Made by a program: the position numbers and the translations under genes
The notes under the pieces: generated by a model
What the model was told of the DNA's origin: nothing
What the model saw: the letters and a program-made list of their open reading frames with translations, nothing else
Databases searched by the model: none
Part shown: one piece after another, positions 7,524-15,394 of the stretch
Position numbering within the stretch: the stretch's first letter is position 1
Layout: the number at the start of each line of letters is the position of its first letter
Assembly: GCF_003469205.1 (NCBI RefSeq)
Contig: NZ_QSIN01000001.1
Span: 1-64,000 of the forward strand
DNA: 64,000 bases
DNA from: Collinsella sp. AM33-4BH
GTDB taxonomy: Bacteria > Actinomycetota > Coriobacteriia > Coriobacteriales > Coriobacteriaceae
Direction: 5' to 3'

Positions 7524-8459
7524 TCAACGGAGAAACGCGTATGCGCTCGTTGCTGCTATGGCTCCGTCCGAAACAGCGGTCACAACCTGGCGTAAACGTT
7601 TGGAACGGATATCGCCAGCGGCAAATAGACCTGGCGTGCGGGTCGCCATGGATTCATCAGTCAGAATGCCGCCATCAGGCGCCAGATCGACTAGATGCTC
7701 AACAAGCTCGGTATGGGGCTGCGTTCCGGTAAAGACAAAGATGCCAAACGAGCCGGGCTCAAATGACTCGGTATGAGTCTCGCCGGATGCATTGTCCTTA
7801 AAGGTAATCGTCGTTGGCATGGCTTCGCCCGATAGCTCCACAATACTAGTTTGGTACCTAACTGTAATATTGTCCTTTGCGAGTACTTTCTGAACAACAC
7901 CATCGGGCGCACGGAACTGGTCGCGGCGCAGCACGATGGTCACACTGTTGGCAATGTCGGACAGGAACAGAGCCTCTTCGCATGCCGAATTGCCACCACC
8001 GATTACAAAAACCTGCTTGCCGCGGAAAAACATGCCGTCACATGTCGCGCAATATGAAACGCCACGACCGCGATACGTATCCTCGCCTGCGAAACCTGCC
8101 GGACGCGGCGTGGCACCCATGCAAGCGATAACGCTCGAGGCCAGCGTATCGCCCATATCGTGATGCACCGTAAACAACGCTGCATCGGCATCGTAATCGA
8201 TACCCGTAACCATGCTCCATGTAACCTGTGCTCCCAGGCCCTCTGCATGCTGCTGAAAACGCTCGCCGAGTTCGGCGCCACTCAGGAGCGGGAAACCCGG
8301 ATAGTTCTCGACCTCATTGGTTGTGGCGATCTGCCCTCCCGACATGCCCTGCTCAATCACGGTCGTCGTCAGGTTGGCACGCGCAGCATAAATGGCGGCA
8401 GCATAGCCCGCGGGGCCGCCACCGATAATCGCAACATCGATCGGCTTATCGGTAGTCAT
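7524..8459 (-). CDS. trxB: Thioredoxin-disulfide reductase
   Basis: FAD enzyme of 311 residues that reduces thioredoxin with NADPH. It has the N-terminal FAD motif IIGGGPAGY (11-19), the redox pair CATC at 137-140, the NADPH motif VIGGGNSACEEA, and the C-terminal FAD contact GLFAAGDIR. The ATG at 8459 is chosen for AAAGGA upstream; a longer open frame begins at 8534 but its extra 25 residues are not family-like. It is divergent from the glycosyltransferase gene. Some relatives prefer NADH or ferredoxin, which cannot be settled here. Confidence 0.95.
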   Translation of the reverse strand: MTTDKPIDVAIIGGGPAGYAAAIYAARANLTTTVIEQGMSGGQIATTNEVENYPGFPLLSGAELGERFQQHAEGLGAQVTWSMVTGIDYDADAALFTVHHDMGDTLASSVIACMGATPRPAGFAGEDTYRGRGVSYCATCDGMFFRGKQVFVIGGGNSACEEALFLSDIANSVTIVLRRDQFRAPDGVVQKVLAKDNITVRYQTSIVELSGEAMPTTITFKDNASGETHTESFEPGSFGIFVFTGTQPHTELVEHLVDLAPDGGILTDESMATRTPGLFAAGDIRSKRLRQVVTAVSDGAIAATSAYAFLR

Positions 8460-8577
8460 GAAGCGTCCTTTCGTCGAAACGTTGTCGTTCTTTGCGCTCA
8501 TACCCAAATTTACGTGAACGTGACACTCATGCACTACAATGATAAATCCGTATTACAAAGCTGAAGGGGTGTTATCG

Positions 8578-9879
8578 ATGGACCAGGCGCAGACGAGTGA
8601 CGACGCTCCCCTGCTCACGCACAGCACTCCCCAATCGGAGCAAACCACGCTCCTGGCTCAACAAAAACCTCTCGTGACCATCGTGCACGCCTCCGTTGGC
8701 TCGGGCCACAAGGCCGCCGCAAATGCGATTGCGCAGGCATTCGACCTCATCCGCGGCACCAATGGCATCCCCGAGGATATTAAGATTGAAGTGCTCGATA
8801 TCCTTGATTTTGGACGTATTAAATTCGACGGCAATAAGACCGCGGCTTCTTTTACGGGAGCCACACGCCCCATTTACGACCTGACCTGGCGATATACGCT
8901 TACGGGACATCTTCTCTGGGGTGGCGGAACGGCATGGTCGCGAATTATGTTCCCCGCCTTCAACGAATATATTCGTAGCCGCAGGCCCATAGCCGTGGTT
9001 GCAACGCACATCACGGCAGCCAATGTTGCCGTGGGCGCCCGCGTAATTACGGGTATCGATTATCCGGTCATCTGCGTACCGACCGACTACGAAGTCGAGG
9101 GATGGTGGCCCCACAAGGACACCGATTTATTCTGTGTTGCCAACGAATTTATGGCCGAAACGCTGCGTCCGCGCAAGGTGCTCGAAACAAAGATTCGCAT
9201 TACCGGCATTCCCATTCGCGCCGGATTCGACACGGATTACGATCGCGAGGAAGAGCTAGCTAAGTTCAACCTCCCCACCGACAAGACCGTCGTGCTGGTA
9301 ATGGCCGGTGCCAGCTTGCCTCAACCGTACGTTCGCTTTCGCGCGGAGATGGACCGCACCCTCCCCTTCCTACGCAGCTTCGAAGACATGCACTTTGTCT
9401 TTTTGCCGGGCAAGGATAAGGAATACGCCGCCCGTCTCAAGACGCTCTTCGATGCCATGAAGCTCGAAAACGTCACGGTTCTGGACTATGTCGATGATAT
9501 GGCAGCGCTTATGCACGGCTGCGACCTGGCAATTCTCAAATCGGGCGGACTCACCGTCACCGAATGCCTGTGCGCACACCTGCCGATGATCCTGCTGGGC
9601 AAGTCCTATGGCCAGGAAAAGGCCAACACCACCATGCTCACCGGCATGGGCGCCAGCATGCATGTCACCACCGCACGAGAGCTCATCGTGACGTTGCGTC
9701 ATCTCCACGATCATCCTGAGTCGCTCAAGGCACTGCTCATCAACGGCGAAGTACTACGCCGCCCCCACGCAGCCGAAGACATAGCCATCGCAACCATGGA
9801 GCTCGTAGGCAAACCCCAAAAGCGCAAACGAGCCTTCTGCCGCTTCTACTGGGGCGAAAAACCTGCGCATATCAGGTAG
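8578..9879 (+). CDS. Diacylglycerol glycosyltransferase (MGDG synthase/UgtP family)
   Basis: Glycosyltransferase of 433 residues that probably adds a hexose to diacylglycerol at the inner membrane face, making glycolipid for the membrane or a lipoteichoic-acid anchor. The MGDG-synthase motif ASVGSGHKAAA lies at 38-48, and the GT-B donor domain contains GLTVTECLCAHLPMIL in the C-terminal third. The first 30 residues are polar and not family-like. The ATG at 8578 has AAGGGG upstream. It may work with the lipid enzymes PgsA and DgkA encoded elsewhere in the window. Confidence 0.85.
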   Translation: MDQAQTSDDAPLLTHSTPQSEQTTLLAQQKPLVTIVHASVGSGHKAAANAIAQAFDLIRGTNGIPEDIKIEVLDILDFGRIKFDGNKTAASFTGATRPIYDLTWRYTLTGHLLWGGGTAWSRIMFPAFNEYIRSRRPIAVVATHITAANVAVGARVITGIDYPVICVPTDYEVEGWWPHKDTDLFCVANEFMAETLRPRKVLETKIRITGIPIRAGFDTDYDREEELAKFNLPTDKTVVLVMAGASLPQPYVRFRAEMDRTLPFLRSFEDMHFVFLPGKDKEYAARLKTLFDAMKLENVTVLDYVDDMAALMHGCDLAILKSGGLTVTECLCAHLPMILLGKSYGQEKANTTMLTGMGASMHVTTARELIVTLRHLHDHPESLKALLINGEVLRRPHAAEDIAIATMELVGKPQKRKRAFCRFYWGEKPAHIR

Positions 9880-9892
9880 CGTCTTAATGTCC

Positions 9893-9996
9893 GCTTACCT
9901 GTGGGAGGCCCCTATATATCATCCCGTGCTCAAACATTCTCGCTTCGCTGCGAAACTGCGCGCGGGACGATATATAGGGGCCTCCCACAGGTAAGC
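9893..9996 (-). repeat. Long-arm hairpin element, copy 1
   Basis: Arms of 34 nt (9893-9926 and 9963-9996) are inverted repeats with one mismatch, which is a G-U pair if the minus strand is transcribed. The 36-nt apical part read on the minus strand is CGCGCAGTTTCGCAGCG, then AAGCGAGAATGTTTGAGCA. The same core recurs in the opposite orientation in copy 2, with different arms. It lies 13 bp past the stop of the glycosyltransferase gene. No T-run follows, so it is not a standard terminator. Confidence 0.85.
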
Positions 9997-10072
9997 TGCG
10001 TTAACGTACTAGCAGCTTTACCAGATTCCCCACCACTAGAACCTGCAAAGGCGAAATCAGAAAATATGAATA

Positions 10073-10123
10073 TAGTAAGCCGATGCGAGAAAGGAGGTGT
10101 CCCTTTATCGCATCGGCTTACTA
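10073..10123. repeat. Short hairpin with AAAGGAGGTG near its loop
   Basis: TAGTAAGCCGATGCGA at 10073-10088 pairs perfectly with 10108-10123. Inside, AAAGG can pair with CCTTT and the loop holds a ribosome-site-like AAGGAGGTG. T-rich sequence follows (GGCTTTTATTTTTC at about 10132-10145), so on the plus strand it may terminate the glycosyltransferase transcript. Confidence 0.65.
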
Positions 10124-10158
10124 GAAAGAAAGGCTTTTATTTTTCAAGCTAGTAACCG

Positions 10159-10261
10159 CCCGCCCGCCTCTCACACATATCGTTCCACGCGCAGTTTCGC
10201 AGCGAGCGAAGCGACGCGAGAATGTTTGAGCATGGAATGATATGTGTGAGAGGCGGGCGGG
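10159..10261 (+). repeat. Long-arm hairpin element, copy 2
   Basis: Arms of 29 nt (10159-10187 and 10233-10261) pair fully if one G-U pair is allowed. The apical core is the same as in copy 1 (CGCGCAGTTTCGCAGCG at the left, CGAGAATGTTTGAGCA at the right) with about 9 extra bases in its centre. TTTCGC and GCGAGA in the core can pair in both copies, and the extra bases fall in the loop. The element ends 16 bp from the dut stop. Confidence 0.85.
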
Positions 10262-10277
10262 AGGGATAAGAGCGTCC

Positions 10278-10721
10278 CTAGGCGACGCCGCTGGAGCCGA
10301 AGCCTCCTTTGCCTCGGTCGGTTTTGTCTAGTTCTTCTACTTCTATGAGGTTGACCGTGGGGACTTCTTGGATGACGAGTTGGGCTATGCGGTCGCCTTT
10401 GTTGATTTGGATGTCGTTGGTGGGATCCAGGTTGATGAGGATAACCTTGAGTTCCCCTCGGTAGTGGGCGTCGATGAGGCCCGGCGTATTGACTATAGAC
10501 AGGCCCTGCTTGATGGCCAAGCCGCTGCGGGGCTGGACGAAGCCGGCGTAGCCATCGGGCAGGGCGATGGCCAGCCCCGTAGAGACCAGACGGCGTTCGA
10601 AGGGCTTCAGGACGCAGTCTTCGTTGGAGCGTAGATCAAAGCCGGCATCGGTGGGATGGGCGTATTTGGGAAGCTCGAGGGTGGGGTCGAGACGCTTTAT
10701 GTTGACGGTAATGTTGGACAT
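10278..10721 (-). CDS. dut: Deoxyuridine 5'-triphosphate nucleotidohydrolase
   Basis: Trimeric dUTPase of 147 residues that hydrolyses dUTP to dUMP, keeping uracil out of DNA and supplying dTMP synthesis. All five motifs are present in order: [35 protein letters not shown] and [10 protein letters not shown]. It follows nrdR by 4 bp and is probably co-transcribed with it, linking two deoxynucleotide-pool functions. Confidence 0.97.
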   Translation of the reverse strand: MSNITVNIKRLDPTLELPKYAHPTDAGFDLRSNEDCVLKPFERRLVSTGLAIALPDGYAGFVQPRSGLAIKQGLSIVNTPGLIDAHYRGELKVILINLDPTNDIQINKGDRIAQLVIQEVPTVNLIEVEELDKTDRGKGGFGSSGVA

Positions 10722-10725
10722 GGAA

Positions 10726-11169
10726 TCACCTTAGCTTGTCGAGCTCTTGCAGAAATTCATCGACGTCTTTGAAATCGCGGTAGACCGAGGCAAAACGGAT
10801 GTACGCAACCTTGTCGATCTTGGCCAAGCGCTTGAGCACCATGTCACCCAACTCATGGGACGTGACGGCCGTCAGCGTGCGAGAGCGAAGCTCGACCTCG
10901 ATGTCATCGATAATCTCATTGAGCTTCTTAGTGTCGATATCGCGCTTGATGGTGGCGCGCATCAAGCCGACAAGAAGCTTATTGCGATCGAACCGCTGCT
11001 TAGTTCCATCTGACTTAATGACCTCGATAGGGTCCTCGCATCGCTCAAACGTTGTAAAGCGGTAGTTACACGAGCAACATTCGCGACGGCGCTTAATGGT
11101 GTTATTTGACTCCTGCATACGGGAATCAACGACGCGGGTATGTGCCTTGCCGCATTTGGGACAGCGCAT
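10726..11169 (-). CDS. nrdR: Transcriptional repressor NrdR
   Basis: ATP/dATP-sensing repressor of ribonucleotide reductase genes, 147 residues. The N-terminal zinc ribbon has CPKCG (3-7) and CCSCN; an ATP-cone domain fills about 48-135. Family length is normal. No NrdR boxes or nrd genes were recognised in the window. It is first in a two-gene unit with dut. Confidence 0.96.
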   Translation of the reverse strand: MRCPKCGKAHTRVVDSRMQESNNTIKRRRECCSCNYRFTTFERCEDPIEVIKSDGTKQRFDRNKLLVGLMRATIKRDIDTKKLNEIIDDIEVELRSRTLTAVTSHELGDMVLKRLAKIDKVAYIRFASVYRDFKDVDEFLQELDKLR

Positions 11170-11220
11170 GGTACCTCCTCTTAAACGATAACAAGGGTAC
11201 CATGCGCAGCGCGATAATGA

Positions 11221-11670
11221 TTACGAACGAGCAGGAACCTTAAGATGCGCACCGGCGGCGAGCGAACCATGCTCCAGATGATTGACGCTACGGATCATGT
11301 CGGAAGTCTCTTGCGTGGAAAGGCCTTCGATTGGATATTCTTCGGCAAGCGACCAAAGAGAATCGCCAGGCTGAACGCGAATGGTCTCGTAGGTAATGTT
11401 GGAAACGGACTCGGCATACGCGGCGTGACGAGCGCTAAAGACCGACATAGCGAGGACAAAGAAGAGCGTAAGCGCAACGGCGACGGCGACAATCGTCGGA
11501 ACCTTCAGGGCAACGCGGGCCGGCGCGACTACAGCCTGCTGATTGCGCGCAGGCTTTACGGTCAAAGGCTGAAAGCCGGAGCGGCCACCCTGAACAACCG
11601 TAAAAGTGGGTTCTGCAGGCGTCTCGAGCTTAAGGGCGAGGTTTCCCTGGACCATATTCGTTACGTTCAT
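11221..11670 (-). CDS. LysM-domain membrane protein, candidate SOS division inhibitor (YneA/DivS-like)
   Basis: Protein of 149 residues: a polar N-terminal region of about 55 residues, one membrane helix (about 56-78), then an extracellular LysM module (IRVQPGDSLWSLAEEY to AGAHLKVPA). It is divergent from lexA and shares a region with three SOS boxes. This matches the arrangement of yneA in Bacillus and Rv2719c/divS in other Actinobacteria, whose products stop division during DNA damage. The role is inferred from layout and architecture. The second of two adjacent ATGs is chosen because it is better spaced from AGGAG. Confidence 0.75.
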   Translation of the reverse strand: MNVTNMVQGNLALKLETPAEPTFTVVQGGRSGFQPLTVKPARNQQAVVAPARVALKVPTIVAVAVALTLFFVLAMSVFSARHAAYAESVSNITYETIRVQPGDSLWSLAEEYPIEGLSTQETSDMIRSVNHLEHGSLAAGAHLKVPARS

Positions 11671-11740
11671 CATGTTCTCCTCTCGCGTGTTTTGCTGAGA
11701 ACAGTTTTATCAAGCCGCGCGGACAAAAATGTCTAGCGCG

Positions 11741-11811
11741 AGAACGAATGTTCGGTTATTATTATCTTCGAACAGTTGTTCCTGTCAAGCAAAATTCGAA
11801 CATTTGTTTGA
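11741..11811. promoter_or_regulatory. Three LexA (SOS) boxes between the LysM gene and lexA
   Basis: Three GAAC-4-GTTC type sites: GAACGAATGTTC at 11742-11753, TCGAACAGTTGTTCCT at 11768-11783, and TCGAACATTTGTTTGA at 11796-11811. Centres are about 28 bp apart. The first is placed to control the leftward LysM gene, the other two lexA. A fourth box lies at recA (21987-22002). Confidence 0.85.
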
Positions 11812-11833
11812 CATGGGTAGAGAGGATGCCCTG

Positions 11834-12478
11834 ATGGCTCGCAAAATTACCAAGCGTCAGCAGCAAATTTACGACTTCATCAAGGAATATCAGCAGGAGA
11901 AGGGTTATCCGCCCAGCGTGCGCGAGATGGCTTCTGCCGTGGGCCTTTCCTCCCCCAGCACCGTGCACGCCCATCTCTCTGCCCTGGAGGCGCGCGGGCT
12001 ACTCAAGCGCGATGCCACCAAACCGCGCGCCCTGGAACTCTTTAACGAGGATGGTTCCTCTGTCTCAATTTCCAAATCTGACGAGCCCACCGCACCTCGC
12101 GGAACGGTCTCGCTACCGCTCGTTGGTCGCGTCGCGGCTGGGATTCCCATTCTGGCAGAGCAGAATATCGAAGACACGTTTACTATCCCGACCGAAATCG
12201 CCACTGATCAGGGTTCCTTTATCCTTGAGGTGCATGGGAGCTCAATGATCAATGTCGGCATCTTCAATGGCGATTACATCATCGTCCGTGAACAAAAGAG
12301 TGCCATGAACGGCGAAATTGTCGTGGCCATGATTGATGGTTCGGCGACCGTCAAGACGTTCTACAAGGAGCAGGGGCGTGTGCGCTTGCAGCCCGAGAAC
12401 GACACCATGGAACCTATCTATGCAACGAATCCCGTTATCCTGGGCAAAGTCGTCGGCTTGATGCGCCGGTTCTCGTAA
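11834..12478 (+). CDS. lexA: LexA repressor
   Basis: SOS repressor and self-cleaving protease of 214 residues. The winged helix is at about 1-65; the cleavage site is Ala102-Gly103 in RVAAGIP; the catalytic dyad is Ser137 (HGSSM) and Lys174 (ATVKTF). The start at 11834 has AGAGGA upstream; an earlier in-frame ATG at 11813 would add 7 residues and lies against the third SOS box. The stop overlaps the next gene as TAATG. Confidence 0.97.
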   Translation: MARKITKRQQQIYDFIKEYQQEKGYPPSVREMASAVGLSSPSTVHAHLSALEARGLLKRDATKPRALELFNEDGSSVSISKSDEPTAPRGTVSLPLVGRVAAGIPILAEQNIEDTFTIPTEIATDQGSFILEVHGSSMINVGIFNGDYIIVREQKSAMNGEIVVAMIDGSATVKTFYKEQGRVRLQPENDTMEPIYATNPVILGKVVGLMRRFS

Positions 12479-13182
12479 TGCAAAAACGCATAACCATCTT
12501 TGATACCGTCCGCGGGTTTACGATGATTTCTATGGCAGGTTTTCACGCTTGCTATGATCTCGCCTACCTGTACGGCTGGGATATGCCTTGGTTTACCCAG
12601 ACTGTCTTTCAAGACGTCTGGCGCGCCAGCATCAGCTGGGTATTTTTGTTTATCGCGGGTTGGATGTGCACGCTCTCACGCAACAATGCCAAACGAGCGG
12701 CTAAGTACGCTGCCGCAGCTTTGGTCGTCTGGATCGCAACAACGCTCGTATCGGTCGACGATTCAGTGAACTTTGGCATCATTTATTGCATGGCGGTGTG
12801 CACCGCGGTGGTTGCGTTCACCCGTCCGTTACTCCAAAAATTACCGGGCTCATGGGGCATCGCAGCGTGCCTTGTTCTTTTTGCCCTAACCTGGGGCATT
12901 CCAAAGGCGGTCTACCCACTCCCCTACCTGGCATGGCTTGGATTCCCAGGCCCGGGTTTTGTTTCGGGAGATTACTATCCGCTCATACCGTTTGTCTTTA
13001 TGTACCTTACCGGCTTTTTTGCTGCCCAGGCAGCACAAGCATCAAGTCTCGAAGCGCCAGCATGGGCATACGCCAATCCTATCCCGGCGCTCGCAGTCCT
13101 GGGTCGGCATGCCTTACCGTTCTACCTGCTCCATCAGCCAGTCATTCTAGGCGTGCTAGAAATCGTTTATTCCGTACGATAG
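12478..13182 (+). CDS. DUF1624/heparan-alpha-glucosaminide N-acetyltransferase-like membrane protein
   Basis: Polytopic membrane protein of 234 residues with about six or seven hydrophobic helices. It begins ITIFDTVRGFTMISMAGFH, the R-G-x3-x-M type start of the acyltransferase-like DUF1624 family, and ends near GRHALPFYLLHQPVIL, also typical. The substrate is unknown; relatives acetylate sugars or remain uncharacterised. Its ATG overlaps the lexA stop, so it is probably transcribed with lexA and may be SOS-responsive. Its 3' end overlaps the convergent hflX by 16 bp. Confidence 0.75.
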   Translation: MQKRITIFDTVRGFTMISMAGFHACYDLAYLYGWDMPWFTQTVFQDVWRASISWVFLFIAGWMCTLSRNNAKRAAKYAAAALVVWIATTLVSVDDSVNFGIIYCMAVCTAVVAFTRPLLQKLPGSWGIAACLVLFALTWGIPKAVYPLPYLAWLGFPGPGFVSGDYYPLIPFVFMYLTGFFAAQAAQASSLEAPAWAYANPIPALAVLGRHALPFYLLHQPVILGVLEIVYSVR

Positions 13183-14456
13183 CGCTCGAGCCGCGGTGCA
13201 ATACGAGCCGGCAACTTCGCCACAATGCGAACGCCGTCCTCGAGATATTCCTCATGCAGAAGGGTTCCCTGCTCATGCACCAGCGTGATGAGAGCGCCCT
13301 CGCGATACGGGATATCAGCGGAGAGCAACACATCGGTGGCAGCTGCCTCGCGAGCAATCCGGTCGACGAGATCGTCGAGCCCCTCGCCCGTTTGGGCCGA
13401 GAACAGAACGGCCTCCGGATAGCGACGACGGAAACTCAATCGATCGACGCTATCGAGAAGATCGATTTTATTGAATACGGTCAGCGTTAAACGCTCTCCG
13501 GCGCCGATCCCATCAAGCACGCGGTCGACAGCCTCCAGCTGCCGCTCATAGTCCTCGTCAGACGCATCTACGACTTTGAGAATTAGATCGGCACCCAAAA
13601 CCTCAGACAGCGTCGATTTAAAGGCATCGACCAGACCATGCGGCAGCTTTTGAATAAAGCCGACGGTATCGGTAATCGTCATGCCGCGACCGCCGGGCAG
13701 ACGATACGAACGCGTCGTCGGGTCGAGCGTAGCAAACAGCTTGTCCTGCGAAAGTACCGTAGAGCCGGTCAGACGATTGAGCAACGTCGATTTACCGGCA
13801 TTGGTATAACCGGCCAACGCGACGCGAAACGCCGGTGACTCAATGCGACTCTTGGATTGAACATCGCGACGCTGTTCAACCTGCTTGAGCTCACGACGAA
13901 GCGCAGCGATCTTATTACGAATAAGGCGACGGTCGACCTCGAGCTGACTTTCGCCCTGACCAAAACGTGAGCCGATGCCGCCGCGCGTCTGCTCCTTGGC
14001 GAGATGGCTCCACATGCCACGCAGGCGAGGCAACAAATATTGAAGCTGTGCCAGCTGTACCTGCAGGCGTCCCTCACGCGTCTGAGCATGCAGGCCAAAG
14101 ATATCCAGGATCAGTGCTGTACGATCGATAATCTTTACCGGCTCGCCCACAGCTTTCTCCAAATAGGATTGCTGCGAGGGCGTCAGGTCGTCGTCAAAAA
14201 TAACGACATCGGCATCCATGCGATGCACCAGGCCGCACAGCTCTTCTACCTTGCCGGAACCGATAAACGATTTAGGATACGGCTTTACCAAACGCTGCGA
14301 CAAGCGTGCCACGCACTGAGCACCAGCTGTGTGGGCAAGACGCTCCAGCTCATCAAGCGAGCGATCGAGCGGCCATGCATTGTCGCGCCACTCAACACCA
14401 ACTAAAATGGCACGCTCGGGCTCGGGTGCCGTGGGAACAAGGGGGAAACGGGCCAT
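13167..14456 (-). CDS. hflX: Ribosome-associated GTPase HflX
   Basis: GTPase of 429 residues that binds the large ribosomal subunit and rescues or splits stalled ribosomes. The N-terminal HflX domain, with FIGSGKVEEL and DDDLTPSQQ, is followed by a coiled-coil link and a G domain with P-loop GYTNAGKST (216-224), DTVGFIQKLP and NKID. It is last in miaB-miaA-hflX, with 1-base TAATG coupling to miaA. Confidence 0.95.
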   Translation of the reverse strand: MARFPLVPTAPEPERAILVGVEWRDNAWPLDRSLDELERLAHTAGAQCVARLSQRLVKPYPKSFIGSGKVEELCGLVHRMDADVVIFDDDLTPSQQSYLEKAVGEPVKIIDRTALILDIFGLHAQTREGRLQVQLAQLQYLLPRLRGMWSHLAKEQTRGGIGSRFGQGESQLEVDRRLIRNKIAALRRELKQVEQRRDVQSKSRIESPAFRVALAGYTNAGKSTLLNRLTGSTVLSQDKLFATLDPTTRSYRLPGGRGMTITDTVGFIQKLPHGLVDAFKSTLSEVLGADLILKVVDASDEDYERQLEAVDRVLDGIGAGERLTLTVFNKIDLLDSVDRLSFRRRYPEAVLFSAQTGEGLDDLVDRIAREAAATDVLLSADIPYREGALITLVHEQGTLLHEEYLEDGVRIVAKLPARIAPRLERYRTE

Positions 14457-15394
14457 TAGGCAGCCTCAATACGATGCAGGATATCCTCAACGACCTCATC
14501 GATCGTACATTCATCCATATCAAACCACACGATACGGTCATCGCGCTTAAACCACGAAAGCTGACGCTTGGCATAACGACGCGAACGCATCTTAATGAGT
14601 TCGCGGGCCTCATCCATGCTCATCACGCCATTGAAAGCATCAATGATCTCTTTATAGCCAATTGCCTGCATCGACGTCAGGGCATCTCCCAGACCCTGGG
14701 CCATAAGACCGCGGACCTCATCGACAAGACCCTGCTCAAACATCAGATCGACGCGCAGATTAATGCGCTCGTAGAGCACCTCGCGATTACGCGTCAGACC
14801 AAACCATAGGGCATGATAATGCTCGCGCGGAACACTAAACTGACTTTTTTGCTGTGCATAGGAGATACCATCATCATGCATCTCGAGCGCACGAATCACA
14901 CGGCGCACGTTATGGGGATGAATAACAGCAGCAGATTCTGGATCGCGCTCGGCAAGCAGGGCATGCAGTTCTTCCTCGCCAATACGCTCGGCAAGCTCCT
15001 GATAGCCCGCACGGCGATCGTCCTCAAGTTCACCCGAGGGAAAGTCCATCTCATCGAGGGCTGCCTTGAGATATAGCCCCGTACCTCCGCAAAAAACCGG
15101 CAGGCAACCCGAACCAAGGAGACGTTCAACATGCGCGCGAGCGTCAGCCTGATAAAGCGCAGCAGAATATGCCACACCCGGCTCTACAATGTCGACGAGA
15201 CGCAGCGGCGCCGTGCACTCATCGGGCGCCATCTTTGCGGTACCGATGTCCATGCCGCGATAGATTTGCATCGCATCGCACGACAGCACTTCGGACGAAA
15301 GACGAGCTGCCAAACGGTCGGCAACATCACTCTTACCAACCGCCGTCGGACCGACGATCGCAACGGCGGAAAGACCTGCCCCGGAAGAAACCAT
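14456..15394 (-). CDS. miaA: tRNA dimethylallyltransferase
   Basis: Adds a dimethylallyl group to A37 of tRNAs that read U-starting codons. The 312-residue enzyme has the P-loop GPTAVGKS (15-22) and conserved segments DAMQIYRGMDIGTAK, GGTGLYLKA and SMQAIGYKE. Its product is the substrate of MiaB, encoded directly upstream. Both junctions are TAATG overlaps, so the three proteins are likely made in coupled fashion. Confidence 0.97.
   Translation of the reverse strand: MVSSGAGLSAVAIVGPTAVGKSDVADRLAARLSSEVLSCDAMQIYRGMDIGTAKMAPDECTAPLRLVDIVEPGVAYSAALYQADARAHVERLLGSGCLPVFCGGTGLYLKAALDEMDFPSGELEDDRRAGYQELAERIGEEELHALLAERDPESAAVIHPHNVRRVIRALEMHDDGISYAQQKSQFSVPREHYHALWFGLTRNREVLYERINLRVDLMFEQGLVDEVRGLMAQGLGDALTSMQAIGYKEIIDAFNGVMSMDEARELIKMRSRRYAKRQLSWFKRDDRIVWFDMDECTIDEVVEDILHRIEAA

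Larger units (their letters stand above)
9880..10277. other. Intergenic region made of three successive hairpins
   Basis: No convincing gene between the convergent glycosyltransferase and dut genes. The space is nearly filled by two long hairpin elements (9893-9996 and 10159-10261) and a shorter one (10073-10123). An 83-codon open frame at 9901-10152 runs through palindromic DNA and is rejected as a gene. Confidence 0.7.

Noticed and set aside
9901..10152. 83-codon frame in the hairpin cluster
   Set aside because: It reads through palindromic, non-coding-looking sequence, has no ribosome site, and its sequence is explained by the hairpin elements.
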